From: Xylanimonas allomyrinae
GTDB lineage: Bacteria; Actinomycetota; Actinomycetes; Actinomycetales; Cellulomonadaceae
Direction: 5' to 3'
Assembly (NCBI RefSeq): GCF_004135345.1
Contig: NZ_CP035495.1
Span: 372,001-436,000 of the forward strand
Length of the DNA stretch: 64,000 nt
Position numbers and translations under genes: made by a program. Below, one piece after another: positions 28,461 to 36,968 of the stretch. The first letter of the stretch is position 1. Every line of letters starts with the position of its first letter. Below the pieces are notes generated by a model that was not told the origin of the DNA, ran no database searches, and was given only the letters and a program-made list of their open reading frames with translations.

Positions 28461-28865
28461 GTGGCCGCCGCGCCCACGCCGGTGACGAACCCGTCCCCGG
28501 GGCCCGCGCCGTCGCGCACGCTCGTCGTGCGCGGCATCGACGTGCCGATCCCGGTCCGCGACGGCGAGACGGTGCTGGCGGCGATCTACCGCGCCGGGTA
28601 CGCCGTGCGGGCCGGCTGCCACCGCGGCGGGTGCGGCATCTGCACCGTCCAGGTCGTCGAGGGCGACGTCGACTACCCGGTGACCGTCTGCGAGCAGGCG
28701 CTCCCGGCGTCCCAGCGCGCGCAGGGCGTCGCCCTCGCGTGCCGGGCGGTGCCCGTCGACGACGTGACGATCGCCGTCGCGCCCGAGAGTCGGCTCAGGT
28801 GCATCGCACCCCTGCTGACGCGGCTCGTGCTCGGTGAGGAGGCCGCGAGCCGGAAACCCGCTTGA
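28461..28865 (+). CDS. plant-type [2Fe-2S] ferredoxin (XylT-like)
   Basis: 134 residues. A ~20-residue Pro/Ala-rich leader precedes a plant-type ferredoxin with cluster ligands Cys53, Cys58, Cys61 and Cys94 (AGCHRGGCGICTVQV ... ALACRAV). In pseudomonad meta-cleavage operons the equivalent XylT/DmpQ ferredoxin re-reduces oxidised catechol 2,3-dioxygenase iron; the gene's position immediately before the dioxygenase supports the same role here. The C-terminal ~30 residues extend beyond the ferredoxin fold. GTG start 1 bp after the dehydrogenase stop. Confidence 0.88.
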   Translation: MAAAPTPVTNPSPGPAPSRTLVVRGIDVPIPVRDGETVLAAIYRAGYAVRAGCHRGGCGICTVQVVEGDVDYPVTVCEQALPASQRAQGVALACRAVPVDDVTIAVAPESRLRCIAPLLTRLVLGEEAASRKPA

Positions 28866-28943
28866 CGGCAGGCGGAGCACGATTCCGCCCTGCCGTGCCC
28901 CACGCAGTAGCAGCCACGTCAGGATCACTGGAAGGAGTGAGTT

Positions 28944-29867
28944 GTGGGCGTCTTGCGCATGGGATACATCCATATCCGCGTCACGGATCTGGATGCCGCA
29001 AAGAAGCACTACATCGACACGCTCGGGTTCGCCCCGACGCTCGAGGTGGGCAGGACCGTCTACCTCAAGGGATGGGACGAGTGGGACCACCACTCGGTCG
29101 TCCTGGAGGAGGGCGGCGTCGGCGTCAAGAAGTTCGGGTTCAAGGTCGAGTCCCCGGACGACATCGACATCATCGAGAACAGGGCACGCGTCTTCGGGGT
29201 CAAGACCGAGCGGATGTCGCGCGGTGACAACCCCGAGGTCTCCGAGGGTCTGCGCATCACGTTGCCGTCGACCCACGTCGTGGAGGTCTACTACGAGCAG
29301 ACGTTCGTCGGCAACGCCGTCGGGAGCGTCAACCCGGAGTCGTTCCCGCGGCACCTCGCGGGCATCGGAGCCCCGCGCATCGACCACGCGCTCATGGTGG
29401 CCGAGGACGTGAACGCCAACGAGAAGTTCTTCATGGACGTCATGGACTTCTATCAGGTAGAGCGCCTGGTGCCCGACCTCGACCACACCGAGTGCTCGCT
29501 CGCGACGTGGCTGTCGGTCGGCAACCGCGGCCACGACATCGCGATCCTCGGCGGCCCGGCGGGCACCGACGGGAAGATCCACCACTTCGCGTTCCAGCTC
29601 TACGGCTGGTCCGAGGTGCTCCGGGCGTCGGACATCATGTCGATGGACGACGTCCAGCTCGACGTCGGGCCGACCCGTCACGGGATCACCCGCGGGCAGA
29701 CGACGTACTTCTTCGACCCTGCGGGCAACCGCAACGAGGTGTTCTCGGACGGCTACGTGGCCTACCGTGACCGCCCCACCACGCTGTGGACCGTCGACCA
29801 GCTCGGCAAGGGCATCTTCTACCACAAGCGCCAGCTCAACGAGGAGTACACGACCGTCTTCACGTGA
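28944..29867 (+). CDS. catechol 2,3-dioxygenase (extradiol, class I)
   Basis: A 307-residue two-domain extradiol dioxygenase that opens catechol next to its hydroxyls to 2-hydroxymuconic semialdehyde. Fe(II) ligands are visible: His148 (RIDHALM), the His213-His214 pair (KIHHFAF) and Glu265 (NRNEVF). TRHGITRGQTTYFFDPAGN and the tail IFYHKRQLNEEYTTVF match XylE-type enzymes closely. GTG at 28944 has GAAGGAG 6 nt upstream. Last gene of the block, closed by a strong hairpin. Codons are slightly less GC-biased at its start than in its neighbours. Confidence 0.96.
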   Translation: MGVLRMGYIHIRVTDLDAAKKHYIDTLGFAPTLEVGRTVYLKGWDEWDHHSVVLEEGGVGVKKFGFKVESPDDIDIIENRARVFGVKTERMSRGDNPEVSEGLRITLPSTHVVEVYYEQTFVGNAVGSVNPESFPRHLAGIGAPRIDHALMVAEDVNANEKFFMDVMDFYQVERLVPDLDHTECSLATWLSVGNRGHDIAILGGPAGTDGKIHHFAFQLYGWSEVLRASDIMSMDDVQLDVGPTRHGITRGQTTYFFDPAGNRNEVFSDGYVAYRDRPTTLWTVDQLGKGIFYHKRQLNEEYTTVFT

Positions 29868-29875
29868 CCGGACCT

Positions 29876-29907
29876 GCCTGCGCGGGCCGTCCGCGGCCCG
29901 CGCAGGC
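29876..29907 (+). terminator. terminator ending the meta-cleavage operon
   Basis: A 14-bp perfect stem (gcctgcgcgggccg / cggcccgcgcaggc) with a 4-nt loop starts 8 bp after the catechol dioxygenase stop, separating it from the GlcG/HbpS-like gene. Confidence 0.82.
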
Positions 29908-30000
29908 TCCAACCGCCCCGCCCGGCGCCGCGCCCTCCAGCCCGCGGTGCCGGGCGGAGTGCCGCCGTGGTCCGCGCGCCACCGGGCTACGGGGAACAAG

Positions 30001-30042
30001 CGACGGTGACCGGGCGACGGTGACCGGGCAACGGCGACCGAG
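30001..30042. repeat. 14-bp tandem repeat upstream of the GlcG/HbpS-like gene
   Basis: Two perfect copies of cgacggtgaccggg (30001-30014, 30015-30028) and a third diverged copy (30029-30042) end just before the Shine-Dalgarno of the next gene. Confidence 0.85.
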
Positions 30043-30055
30043 GAAGGAGTACGGC

Positions 30056-30481
30056 ATGGGAATGGTCTTCGATCAGCGCAGTCTCACGCTCGACGGCGCG
30101 ACGGCGGTGCTCGACGGCGCCCGACGGCGGGCGGTCGAGCTGGGCGTGCCGGTGTGCCTCGCCGTGGCCGACCCGGCAGGAACCCTGCTGGCGTTCGCGC
30201 GCATGGACGGCGCCGCGCGGCTGTCCATCGCGCTCGCGCAGGACAAGGCCTACACCGTCGCCGCGTTCGGGCTCCCGACCAGCGAGTGGTACCCGATGAT
30301 CGCCAACGACCCCGCGCTGCTGCACGGCATCGTCAAGGCCGACCGGCTGATGATCTTCCCCGGCGGGGTGCCGGTGCGGCTCGACGGCGTCACGGTCGGC
30401 GCCGTGGGCGTCTCGGGCGGGACCGCGGCGCAGGACGACGAGATCGCCGCCGCCGGTGCGGCGGCGCTCGCCGCGGCGTGA
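30056..30481 (+). CDS. GlcG/HbpS family protein (DUF336)
   Basis: 141 residues matching the GlcG/HbpS fold throughout: LCLAVADPAG-like VCLAVADPAGTLLAFARMDGA near residue 40, KAYTVAAFG, FPGGVPVRLDGVTVGAVGVSGG and a final DDEIAAAGAAAL. HbpS of Streptomyces binds haem extracellularly; other members accompany aromatic or glycolate degradation genes without a defined activity. No signal peptide is visible here, so a cytoplasmic role is likely. AGGAAGGAG sits 6 nt before the ATG. It is its own unit between two terminators. Confidence 0.87.
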   Translation: MGMVFDQRSLTLDGATAVLDGARRRAVELGVPVCLAVADPAGTLLAFARMDGAARLSIALAQDKAYTVAAFGLPTSEWYPMIANDPALLHGIVKADRLMIFPGGVPVRLDGVTVGAVGVSGGTAAQDDEIAAAGAAALAAA

Positions 30482-30509
30482 GCCGGGCCGGCCGAACCCC
30501 GCACACGGG

Positions 30510-30546
30510 TCGGGGCCCGTCCGCACTCCTGGCGGACGGGCCCCGA
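30510..30546. terminator. bidirectional terminator between the GlcG-like gene and the gentisate operon
   Basis: A 15-bp perfect stem (tcggggcccgtccgc / gcggacgggccccga) with a 7-nt loop lies between converging genes. Confidence 0.85.
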
Positions 30547-30554
30547 TGCCGTGC

Positions 30555-31792
30555 TCAGCGTTCGTCGTGCGTGACCGGGAAGCCCTTCCAGATCCCCAGC
30601 AGCATCGCCGCAGACACCAGTGCCGAGACGCCGAACAGCAGGAAGTTCGAGTTCGGGTCGTTCGACGTGGCCGCGAGGAGCCACCCGCCGGCCTGCGGAG
30701 CGAGGACGGCACCGATGCGCCCGACCCCGAGGCCCCACCCGAGGGCCGTGCCGCGCAGCCGGTCCGGGAAGTAGGTGGCGATCGCCGCGATGATGAGGCA
30801 CTGCGTGCCGTGGGTGCCGACGCCGGCGAGCACCATCGCGACGTACACGATCGCCAGCGGCGGGTGCGTGAGCAGCACCAGCAGCGCGGCGCCCGCGATC
30901 GCCGCCGCGACGACGCCGGTCGGGACGGTGCCGAACCTGTCGCCCGCCCACGCCGTCACGATCGAGCCGGCGACGGCACCGAGGTTGAGCGTGAGGGTGA
31001 TGACGAGCGCCTGGGCGAGGTCGTACCCCGCGATCTGGAGCAGGTTCGTGATCCAGGTGCCGAGCCCGTACCAGGCCATGAGCGTGACGATGGTCGCGAC
31101 GGCGAACAGGATCGACACGACGAGGAACGGCGGCCGCAGCAGCGCCTTGAAGCCGCTGACCGTCTCGGTGTGCTCGCGTGGCGCACGCTCGGGCCGGTCG
31201 GGGGGCAGCACCTTGACGGCAAGGGGCACCAGCACGACGAGCGCCACGAGCGCCACGAGGAACATGGGTCGCCACCCCCAGCGGGAGATGACCCCCAGCC
31301 CGATGAGCGAGGCGATCGTGCCGCCGATCGGCACGCCCGACATCATGAGCGTGGCGACGGTGGCCCGCCAGCGCCGCGGGACGCGGTCGGCGGCGAGCGC
31401 GTTCGCCGTCGGGACCAGGCCCCGAGCCCCAGGCCGGCCAGGAAGCGGAACAGGCCGAACAGCCACGGTGCGTGCGACACCGCACACAGCGTCGTGAACA
31501 CCGACAGCACGACGGCGCAGCCGATGATGGCGTTCTTGCGGCCGATGGCGTCGGACAGGCGACCGGCGACGAGCGCGCCGGCCATCATCCCGAGGAACGC
31601 CATCGAGCCGAGCGTTCCGAGCTGCGCCGGGCTGAGCTGCCACTCCTCGCCGAGGAGCTTCTGGACGGTGCCGTACACGATGAGGTCGTAGCCGTCGAAG
31701 ACGACGAACAGCCACGCCACGGCGACGGGTGCGAGTCCGGCGAGCCGGCCGGAGCGGGGTGTGGTGCTGGGAGGGAGGGACGTCGTTGTCAT
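30555..31792 (-). CDS. MFS aromatic acid:H+ symporter (AAHS family), frameshifted
   Basis: A 412-residue, 12-helix major facilitator when one frameshift is bridged. Seen: DGYDLIVYGTVQ in helix 1 (a typical AAHS motif for aromatic acid uptake), GRLSDAIGRKNAII between helices 2 and 3, and later GDRFGTVPTGVV and RLRGTALGWGLGVGRIG. The frame breaks at a four-C run on the plus strand (31420-31423); adding one base gives GLGLGGLVPTANALAADRVP. Being last in the gentisate operon, it most likely imports 3-hydroxybenzoate or gentisate. Confidence 0.9.
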
Positions 31793-31826
31793 CAGGAACC
31801 TCGAAGCAGGTGGGTCGGTGGCGATG

Positions 31827-32648
31827 TCAGAACCAGCGCGGGATCGTCGGAAGCGGCGCGCCGGGACCGCCGGCGGTGAGCCGCCGGGCTCCCCGGCCGG
31901 TGAGCCAGCGCACGACGTCGGCGGTGGTGCCCGTGACGGTGGGGGCCAGGGCGGCCGTCCCCACCGTCACGGGAGTCGTGCGGTCCGTCAGGGCGAGCAC
32001 GAGGTCGACCTGCTCGCCCCGCCTGTCCCACGCGCGCAGCACGTCGGCCAGCAGGGCGTCGAGCAGGTCGGGCGGGACGTCACGGTACGACGCCGCGTCG
32101 GTGTCGAGGTCCATGGCGTGGACCCACACCTCACGGGTCCGCATCCAGGCGGTCTCCCGGACCGGCACGGTGCGGCCCTGGATCGTGACGACCTGGTTCT
32201 CCCACTGACCCTCGGCGACGTCACGCCACTCCACGTTGAGGTGGACCTCGGCGTGCGCGAACAGGAACCGCAGGGCGCGTGCCGGGAGCGTGGAGCCGCG
32301 CTCGATCTCCCGGCCGCGCTGCTCGGCCGAGCGGTACATGGGCGTCTCGACGCCCGTGCGCGCCCACGAGACCAGGCGGGTGAGCGCACGGGCGTTGTAG
32401 CCGACGTGCGAGATCACGTGCGCGCGCGTCCAGCCGGGCAGCAGGGACGGCTCGTACAGCTCGTCGTCGGTCAGGGACGCCAGCACGCGCGCGAAGTACG
32501 CGGTGCCCCGGCGCGCCCAGGCGAGGTCACGCCGGGGCGCGTCGGGGGAGTCGTACCGCGCGCCCGCCCCCTGGCGCGCGCGCAGCAGCGCGCGCGCCTC
32601 GTCCTCGTTCGTCCAGGTGACGCCGTCGGCGCCGGTCGCCGCGCTCAT
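31827..32648 (-). CDS. maleylpyruvate isomerase, mycothiol-dependent
   Basis: 273 residues of the DinB-like mycothiol-dependent maleylpyruvate isomerase family. It converts maleylpyruvate to fumarylpyruvate, the middle step of gentisate breakdown. Seen: N-terminal helical metal-binding domain with LLPGWTRAHVISHVGYNARAL and a second block VWVHAMDLDTDAA, both with conserved His, and a C-terminal SCP2-like tail. ATG at 32648 forms an ATGA overlap with the upstream hydrolase. The mycothiol type fits an actinobacterial host. Confidence 0.92.
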   Translation of the reverse strand: MSAATGADGVTWTNEDEARALLRARQGAGARYDSPDAPRRDLAWARRGTAYFARVLASLTDDELYEPSLLPGWTRAHVISHVGYNARALTRLVSWARTGVETPMYRSAEQRGREIERGSTLPARALRFLFAHAEVHLNVEWRDVAEGQWENQVVTIQGRTVPVRETAWMRTREVWVHAMDLDTDAASYRDVPPDLLDALLADVLRAWDRRGEQVDLVLALTDRTTPVTVGTAALAPTVTGTTADVVRWLTGRGARRLTAGGPGAPLPTIPRWF

Positions 32649-33498
32649 GACGCGACCGGCGCCGCGGCGACGGACTCCGCCACCGTGCGGTTGGTGAGCG
32701 CCCCGATGCCGTCGATCGTCACCGTGACGGTCTGGCCCGGCGCGAGGAACTCCTGCGGGGTGCGGGCGTGGCCGACGCCGCCGGGCGTGCCCGTGATGAT
32801 GACGTCGCCCGGGCGCAGCGGCAGGATCGTCGAGACGTACTCGACGAGGAACCGCGGGTCGTGCACGAGGTCGTGGATGTCGCCGCGCTGCTTGACGACG
32901 CCGTCGACGGCCGTGGTGATCGCGGCGTCGGCGGGGATCTCGTCGGCCGTGGCCAGCACCGGACCCAGGGGCGTGGACGAGCCCCACATCTTGCCCTGGA
33001 GCCACTCCCGCGTGCGGAACTGCCAGTCGCGCATCGACACGTCGTTCGCGATGGTGTACCCCGCGATGGCCGCCTCGGCCTGCTCGCCGCGCACGCGGCG
33101 CACGCTGGTGCCGATGACGATGCCCAGCTCGCCCTCCCAGTCGATCTGGTCGGACTCGGGGGCAGCGGGATCTCGTCGCCGTCGCCCAGCAGGCAGTCGG
33201 CGAACTTGGCGAACAGCGTCGGGTACTGCGGCAGGTCGCGCTTCATCTCGAGGATGTGCGCGCGGTAGTTGAGCCCGACGCACACGATCTTGCCGGGGGC
33301 GGTCACCACGGGCGCGTAGTCGACGCCGTCGAGCGCGTGGACCGTGCCCGTGGCGAGCGACGCGGCCGCGGCGAGGCCCGGCCCGGCCAGCAGCGCGCCG
33401 ACGTCGCTCACCCCGGCCAGCTCGGTCGCGGTGCCCGCGCGCTCGTCGACGAGGACGGCGGCGGTCCCGCTCGCGGTGCGGACGGTGGCGAGCTTCAT
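32645..33498 (-). CDS. fumarylpyruvate hydrolase (FAA hydrolase family), frameshifted
   Basis: 284 residues if one frameshift is bridged. It hydrolyses fumarylpyruvate to fumarate and pyruvate. Seen: VCVGLNYRAHILEMKR, then after the break IDWEGELGIVIG (metal ligands), TIANDVSMRDWQFR, QGKMWGSSTPLGP and GDVIITGTPGGVG. The frame fails at a five-base run at 33158-33162; one extra base gives EIPLPPESDQIDWEGE. ATG at 33498 overlaps the dioxygenase stop (ATGA). Gentisate context distinguishes it from fumarylacetoacetate hydrolases. Confidence 0.92.
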
Positions 33499-34616
33499 CG
33501 GTCGGTTCCCTCGATGTGCGTGCGGTCGAAGTGCAGGCGCTCCATGATCGGGGCGTCGGAGAACCGGAACAGGTCGAGCTGGGACTCGGCCTGCACCGAC
33601 CACGGCACCCACGACGGGACGACGAACAGGTCGCCGACCTCCAGGCGCGTCTCCTGGCCGGCGAGGATCACCGCGCCGGTGCCCTCGAAGACCTGGAACA
33701 CGCACGAGCCGACCTCACGGCGCGCGGGCGTCGCCGTGCCCGGGCGCAGGCGGTGGAACTCGGCGCGGATCGTCGGCATCACGTCGCCGCCCGTCGTCGG
33801 GTTGACGTAGCGGATCGCGGCGTGGCCCTGCTCGACGGTCGCCGGCTGGCCCTCGTCCTCCAGCAGGAGCTGCTCGGTCAGCGCACGGTCGGTGAACTCC
33901 CACCGGTAGGCCCCGATGGGGGACGACACCGTGTTCTGGATCCCCGACAGCGGGCGCAGCCCGGGGTGGCACCACAGGCGCTCGGAGCGCGAGTAGTTCG
34001 GCGTCGCGTAGTCCGTCACGCGGTCGGAGCCGAACTCGAAGAAGCCCACGTCGTTCTGGTAGGAGAACGGGATGTCGAGGCCGTCGATCCACGCCATGGG
34101 CTCGTCGGTCTCGTTGTGGTGCCCGTGGAAGTTCCAGCCGGGCGTCAGCAGGAAGTCGCCGCGCGACATGCGGACCGGGTCGCCGTTGACCACGGTCCAC
34201 ACGCCCTGCCCCTCGACGACGAACCGGAACGCGTTCTGCGAGTGCCGGTGCTCGGGGGCGGTCTCCTTGGGCCCGAGGTACTGGATGGCGGCCCACATCG
34301 TGGGGGACACGTAGGGGCGGCCGCCGAGGCCGGGGTTGGCCAGCCCGATGGCGCGGCGCTCGCCTCCGCGGCCGACGGGCACGAGGTCGCCCGACTGCCG
34401 GGCGAGCGCGTTGAGCGTCGACCACTTCCACACGTGCGGCACGGCCTTGGGCTTGGGGCTCATGGGCATCAGGTCGTCGATCTGCGTCCACAGCGGCATC
34501 AGGTGCTCGGCGTCGAACCCCTCGTACAGGGCGCGCAGCTCGGGCGAGTCGGCCGGCTGCATCGAGTTCTCGACGGAGTCGTGGTCGAGGTCCTCGTTCT
34601 CGAAAACGGACGTCAT
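33495..34616 (-). CDS. gentisate 1,2-dioxygenase
   Basis: A 373-residue bicupin that cleaves gentisate to maleylpyruvate with Fe(II) and O2. The N-terminal cupin carries the metal site PEHRHSQNAFRFVVEG and DFLLTPGWNFHGHHN; the C-terminal cupin (RLEVGDLFVVPSWVPW) lacks the His cluster, as in known GDOs. ATG at 34616 is chosen because GAAGGAG lies 8 nt upstream; a longer frame to 34664 has no such site. Downstream it is coupled to the hydrolase by an ATGA overlap. Confidence 0.95.
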   Translation of the reverse strand: MTSVFENEDLDHDSVENSMQPADSPELRALYEGFDAEHLMPLWTQIDDLMPMSPKPKAVPHVWKWSTLNALARQSGDLVPVGRGGERRAIGLANPGLGGRPYVSPTMWAAIQYLGPKETAPEHRHSQNAFRFVVEGQGVWTVVNGDPVRMSRGDFLLTPGWNFHGHHNETDEPMAWIDGLDIPFSYQNDVGFFEFGSDRVTDYATPNYSRSERLWCHPGLRPLSGIQNTVSSPIGAYRWEFTDRALTEQLLLEDEGQPATVEQGHAAIRYVNPTTGGDVMPTIRAEFHRLRPGTATPARREVGSCVFQVFEGTGAVILAGQETRLEVGDLFVVPSWVPWSVQAESQLDLFRFSDAPIMERLHFDRTHIEGTDR

Positions 34617-34644
34617 GGCAGTCACTCCTTCGTGAGGTGGTCGG

Positions 34645-35932
34645 TCAGGCAGCGGTGTGGTCACTGGGGCGGGGTGCGGTCGGCGCCGACGGGGCGTCGT
34701 GCAGGACGTCGGCGAGCGGGTCGTGGACCGCCGCGCCGTCGCGGACGGGTCCGTAGAGCCAGTCGACGTACTTGTAGTCGTAGCGGTCGACCAGCCGGAA
34801 GGCCTCGTCGCGGACCATGACGGCGCCCGGCTCGGTCACGTGCCACATCTCGCCCCACCAGCGCGAGGTGGTCTGCACACGCGATCCCAGCGGGACGCGC
34901 TCGGCGTCGTAGGTCGCCAGCGCGGCGGTGACGTCGGCGGCGGCCCACGTGTCCGACCCGGCCAGGGGGACAGGACGGCCGCGAGCGAGGCTCCGTCGAG
35001 CAGCGACTGGCCGGCGCCCTGCGCGAGGTACTGGAGCGTGGCGTGCGCGGCGTCGCCCACGAGCACGAGCCGGCCCTTGACGTAGGTCGACAGGGGGGCG
35101 CGGTCGGCCATCGGCCAGCCGCGTGCCATGCCGAGCTCGCGGGGGCGCGGACCACGGACGGGTGCAGGCCGTTGTCGGCCGAGAACCGCTCCAGCAGCTC
35201 CGCGGGCGTGCCCCACGTCTCCTCGCCGCGCTCGTAGGCGGGCGAGTGGAAGACGGCCACCTGGTTGAGCTCGGTCGAGTCGCGCAGCGCGTACTGCACC
35301 ATGTGCAGGCCGGGGCCGAACCAGACGGTCACGGCGTCGAGGTCGAGCTGGGGGTCGGCTGCCTCGACCGGGATGGTGCCGCGGTAGGCGCTGTAGCCGG
35401 TCGGGCGCGTGTCGTCCTCGACGAACGCCTTGCGCACACGCGAGTGGACGCCGTCGGCACCGACCAGCACCTGGCCGGTGAACGTGCGCCCGTCCTCGGT
35501 GGTGACCGTGACGCCGTCGACGTCCTCCGTGAAGTCGACCAGCTTGGTCGACGTGTGCAGGGTGACGTTGCCGGTCGCCTCGGCCGCCTGGACCAGGGCC
35601 GCGAGCAGGTCGCCGCGGTGCAGGACGGCGTAGCGCGAGCCGTAGCGCCGTTCCATGTCGTCGCAGTCGAGCCAGTTGAGCTCTTCACCCGTCAGGGCGC
35701 TGCGGAACACGATGCGGTTGGGGAACACGGCGCGCGGGGCGACGGCGTCGAGCACGCCCTCCTCGCTCAGCATGCGGATGATGTTGGGGCCCAGCTGGAG
35801 GCCGAACCCGCCTTCGGCGAACTCGGGCTCGCGCTCCAGCAGTGTCACCGAGATGCCGCGGCGGCCGAGCATCAGAGCGGCTCCGGCGCCGCCGATCCCG
35901 CCACCGGTGATGATCACCTGTGTCGTTGTCAC
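34645..35932 (-). CDS. FAD-dependent 3-hydroxybenzoate 6-hydroxylase, two frameshifts
   Basis: A ~429-residue flavoprotein monooxygenase when two frameshifts are bridged. Seen: Rossmann motif GGGIGGAGAALMLGRRG, the Asp-Gly motif VLVGADGVHSRVR, FAD-phosphate motif LVLVGDAAHATLQYLAQGAG and C-terminal YKYVDWLYG. Each break is at a five-base run (35141-35145 and 34965-34969) and each is repaired by one extra base. Its position upstream of gentisate dioxygenase and its similarity to group A hydroxylases argue for 3-hydroxybenzoate to gentisate; salicylate 5-position chemistry is a less likely alternative. GTG at 35932 has GAGGAGGAA just upstream. Confidence 0.88.
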
Positions 35933-36020
35933 GTCTTCCTCCTCGAAGAACGATGTCCCCGACGTGACGCGCTGACGTGATCGGCGTCACGGGACTGGAC
36001 CGGACCCTAATCCCACTTCT

Positions 36021-36036
36021 GTTGAGCGCAATCAAC
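36021..36036. promoter_or_regulatory. candidate operator for the gentisate-cluster IclR regulator
   Basis: A perfect 5-bp dyad GTTGA-N6-TCAAC lies in the 119-bp gap between the divergent hydroxylase and iclR genes, 15 bp before the regulator start. Confidence 0.45.
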
Positions 36037-36051
36037 GTTTACTGTCTTTCT

Positions 36052-36816
36052 GTGCAGCAGAAAACAGATCCGTACCGCATCGAGTCGGTCGACCGCGCGA
36101 TGCAGCTGCTGACGCTGCTGGCTGAGCGCTCCCAGGTGTCGGTGACCGAGGCCGCGGCCGAGCTCGGCATCGCGCCGTCCTCCGCGCACCGGCTCCTGAC
36201 GACGATGGCCGGACGCGGCTTCGTGCTCCAGGGCGCGCGCCGGCTCTACCGCGCCGGACCAGCGCTGCTCGTCGCCGGCTCGGCCGCGCGCGGCACGTCG
36301 TCCGTCATCTCCCGGCTGCGGCCCGTCCTCCAGGCGCTGCACGACGACGTCGACGAGACGGTCCACCTCCAGGTGCTCGTCGGCGCCGACGCGCAGTTCG
36401 TCGACGGCATCGAGGCGACCCCCTCGCTGCGCGTCGCGCTGCGGACCGGCGCCCGCATGCCGGCGTACTGCACGTCGGGCGGCAAGGCGATGCTCGCCGC
36501 GCTGCCCGAGCCCGCCGTCGCCGCGCTGCACTCGGGCGGGCTGCGCCCGTGGCCGTTCCAGCGGCTGCACACGCTCGACGAGCTCGCCGCCGAGCTCGCC
36601 CAGGTGCGCGCACGCGGCTACGGAGTCAACCGCGACGAGTCCGAGGTCGGCGTCGTCGCCACGGGCGTCGCCGCCGGTGCCGCGCCCGACGACCCGGTCG
36701 CCGCGATCAGCCTCGCGGTGCCCAGCCCGCGGTACGACGACGTCCGCGCGGCCCGGCTGGCCCAGCGGCTCCTGGCGGCGCGCGACGAGGCGGTCCGCGC
36801 GCTTCGCGGACGCTGA
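36052..36816 (+). CDS. IclR family regulator of the gentisate/3-hydroxybenzoate operon
   Basis: 254 residues: winged helix-turn-helix (RIESVDRAMQLLTLL, VSVTEAAAELGIAPSSAHRLL) and IclR ligand-binding domain (DETVHLQVLVGADAQFVDGI, RMPAYCTSGGKAMLAAL). It is divergent from the hydroxylase-dioxygenase-hydrolase-isomerase-transporter operon, the arrangement of Corynebacterium gentisate clusters where an IclR protein responds to gentisate-pathway compounds. GTG at 36052 is chosen as the first codon of VQQKTDPYRIESVDR. Its tail is followed by TTCGAGC/GCTCGAA inverted segments that may terminate it. Confidence 0.9.
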   Translation: MQQKTDPYRIESVDRAMQLLTLLAERSQVSVTEAAAELGIAPSSAHRLLTTMAGRGFVLQGARRLYRAGPALLVAGSAARGTSSVISRLRPVLQALHDDVDETVHLQVLVGADAQFVDGIEATPSLRVALRTGARMPAYCTSGGKAMLAALPEPAVAALHSGGLRPWPFQRLHTLDELAAELAQVRARGYGVNRDESEVGVVATGVAAGAAPDDPVAAISLAVPSPRYDDVRAARLAQRLLAARDEAVRALRGR

Positions 36817-36925
36817 ACGCCCCGGGGGCGAGTTCGAGCATTCAGCCCGACTTCGAGCCCACGGGCGCTCGAACAGCCCGACGATCACTCGAACGGTCGA
36901 TCACTCGGCCGCTTGCGGCGCGGGC

Positions 36926-36957
36926 GGGGGTGGGGGGATAGCGGGGGATAGCGGGGG
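36926..36957 (+). other. G-quadruplex-type G-run cluster upstream of the DUF1345 gene
   Basis: Four G-runs of 5, 6, 5 and 5 separated by 1, 5 and 5 bases (gggggtgggggg, then twice atagcggggg) lie on the coding strand. The last run doubles as the GGGGGAGG Shine-Dalgarno about 8 nt before the GTG start. Confidence 0.6.
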
Positions 36958-36968
36958 AGGATGGGTGG

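Noticed and set aside
21968-36968. tRNA-Pro as attachment site of an integrated element carrying the aromatic genes
   Set aside because: I found no integrase gene and no copy of the tRNA 3' end near the right border of the block.
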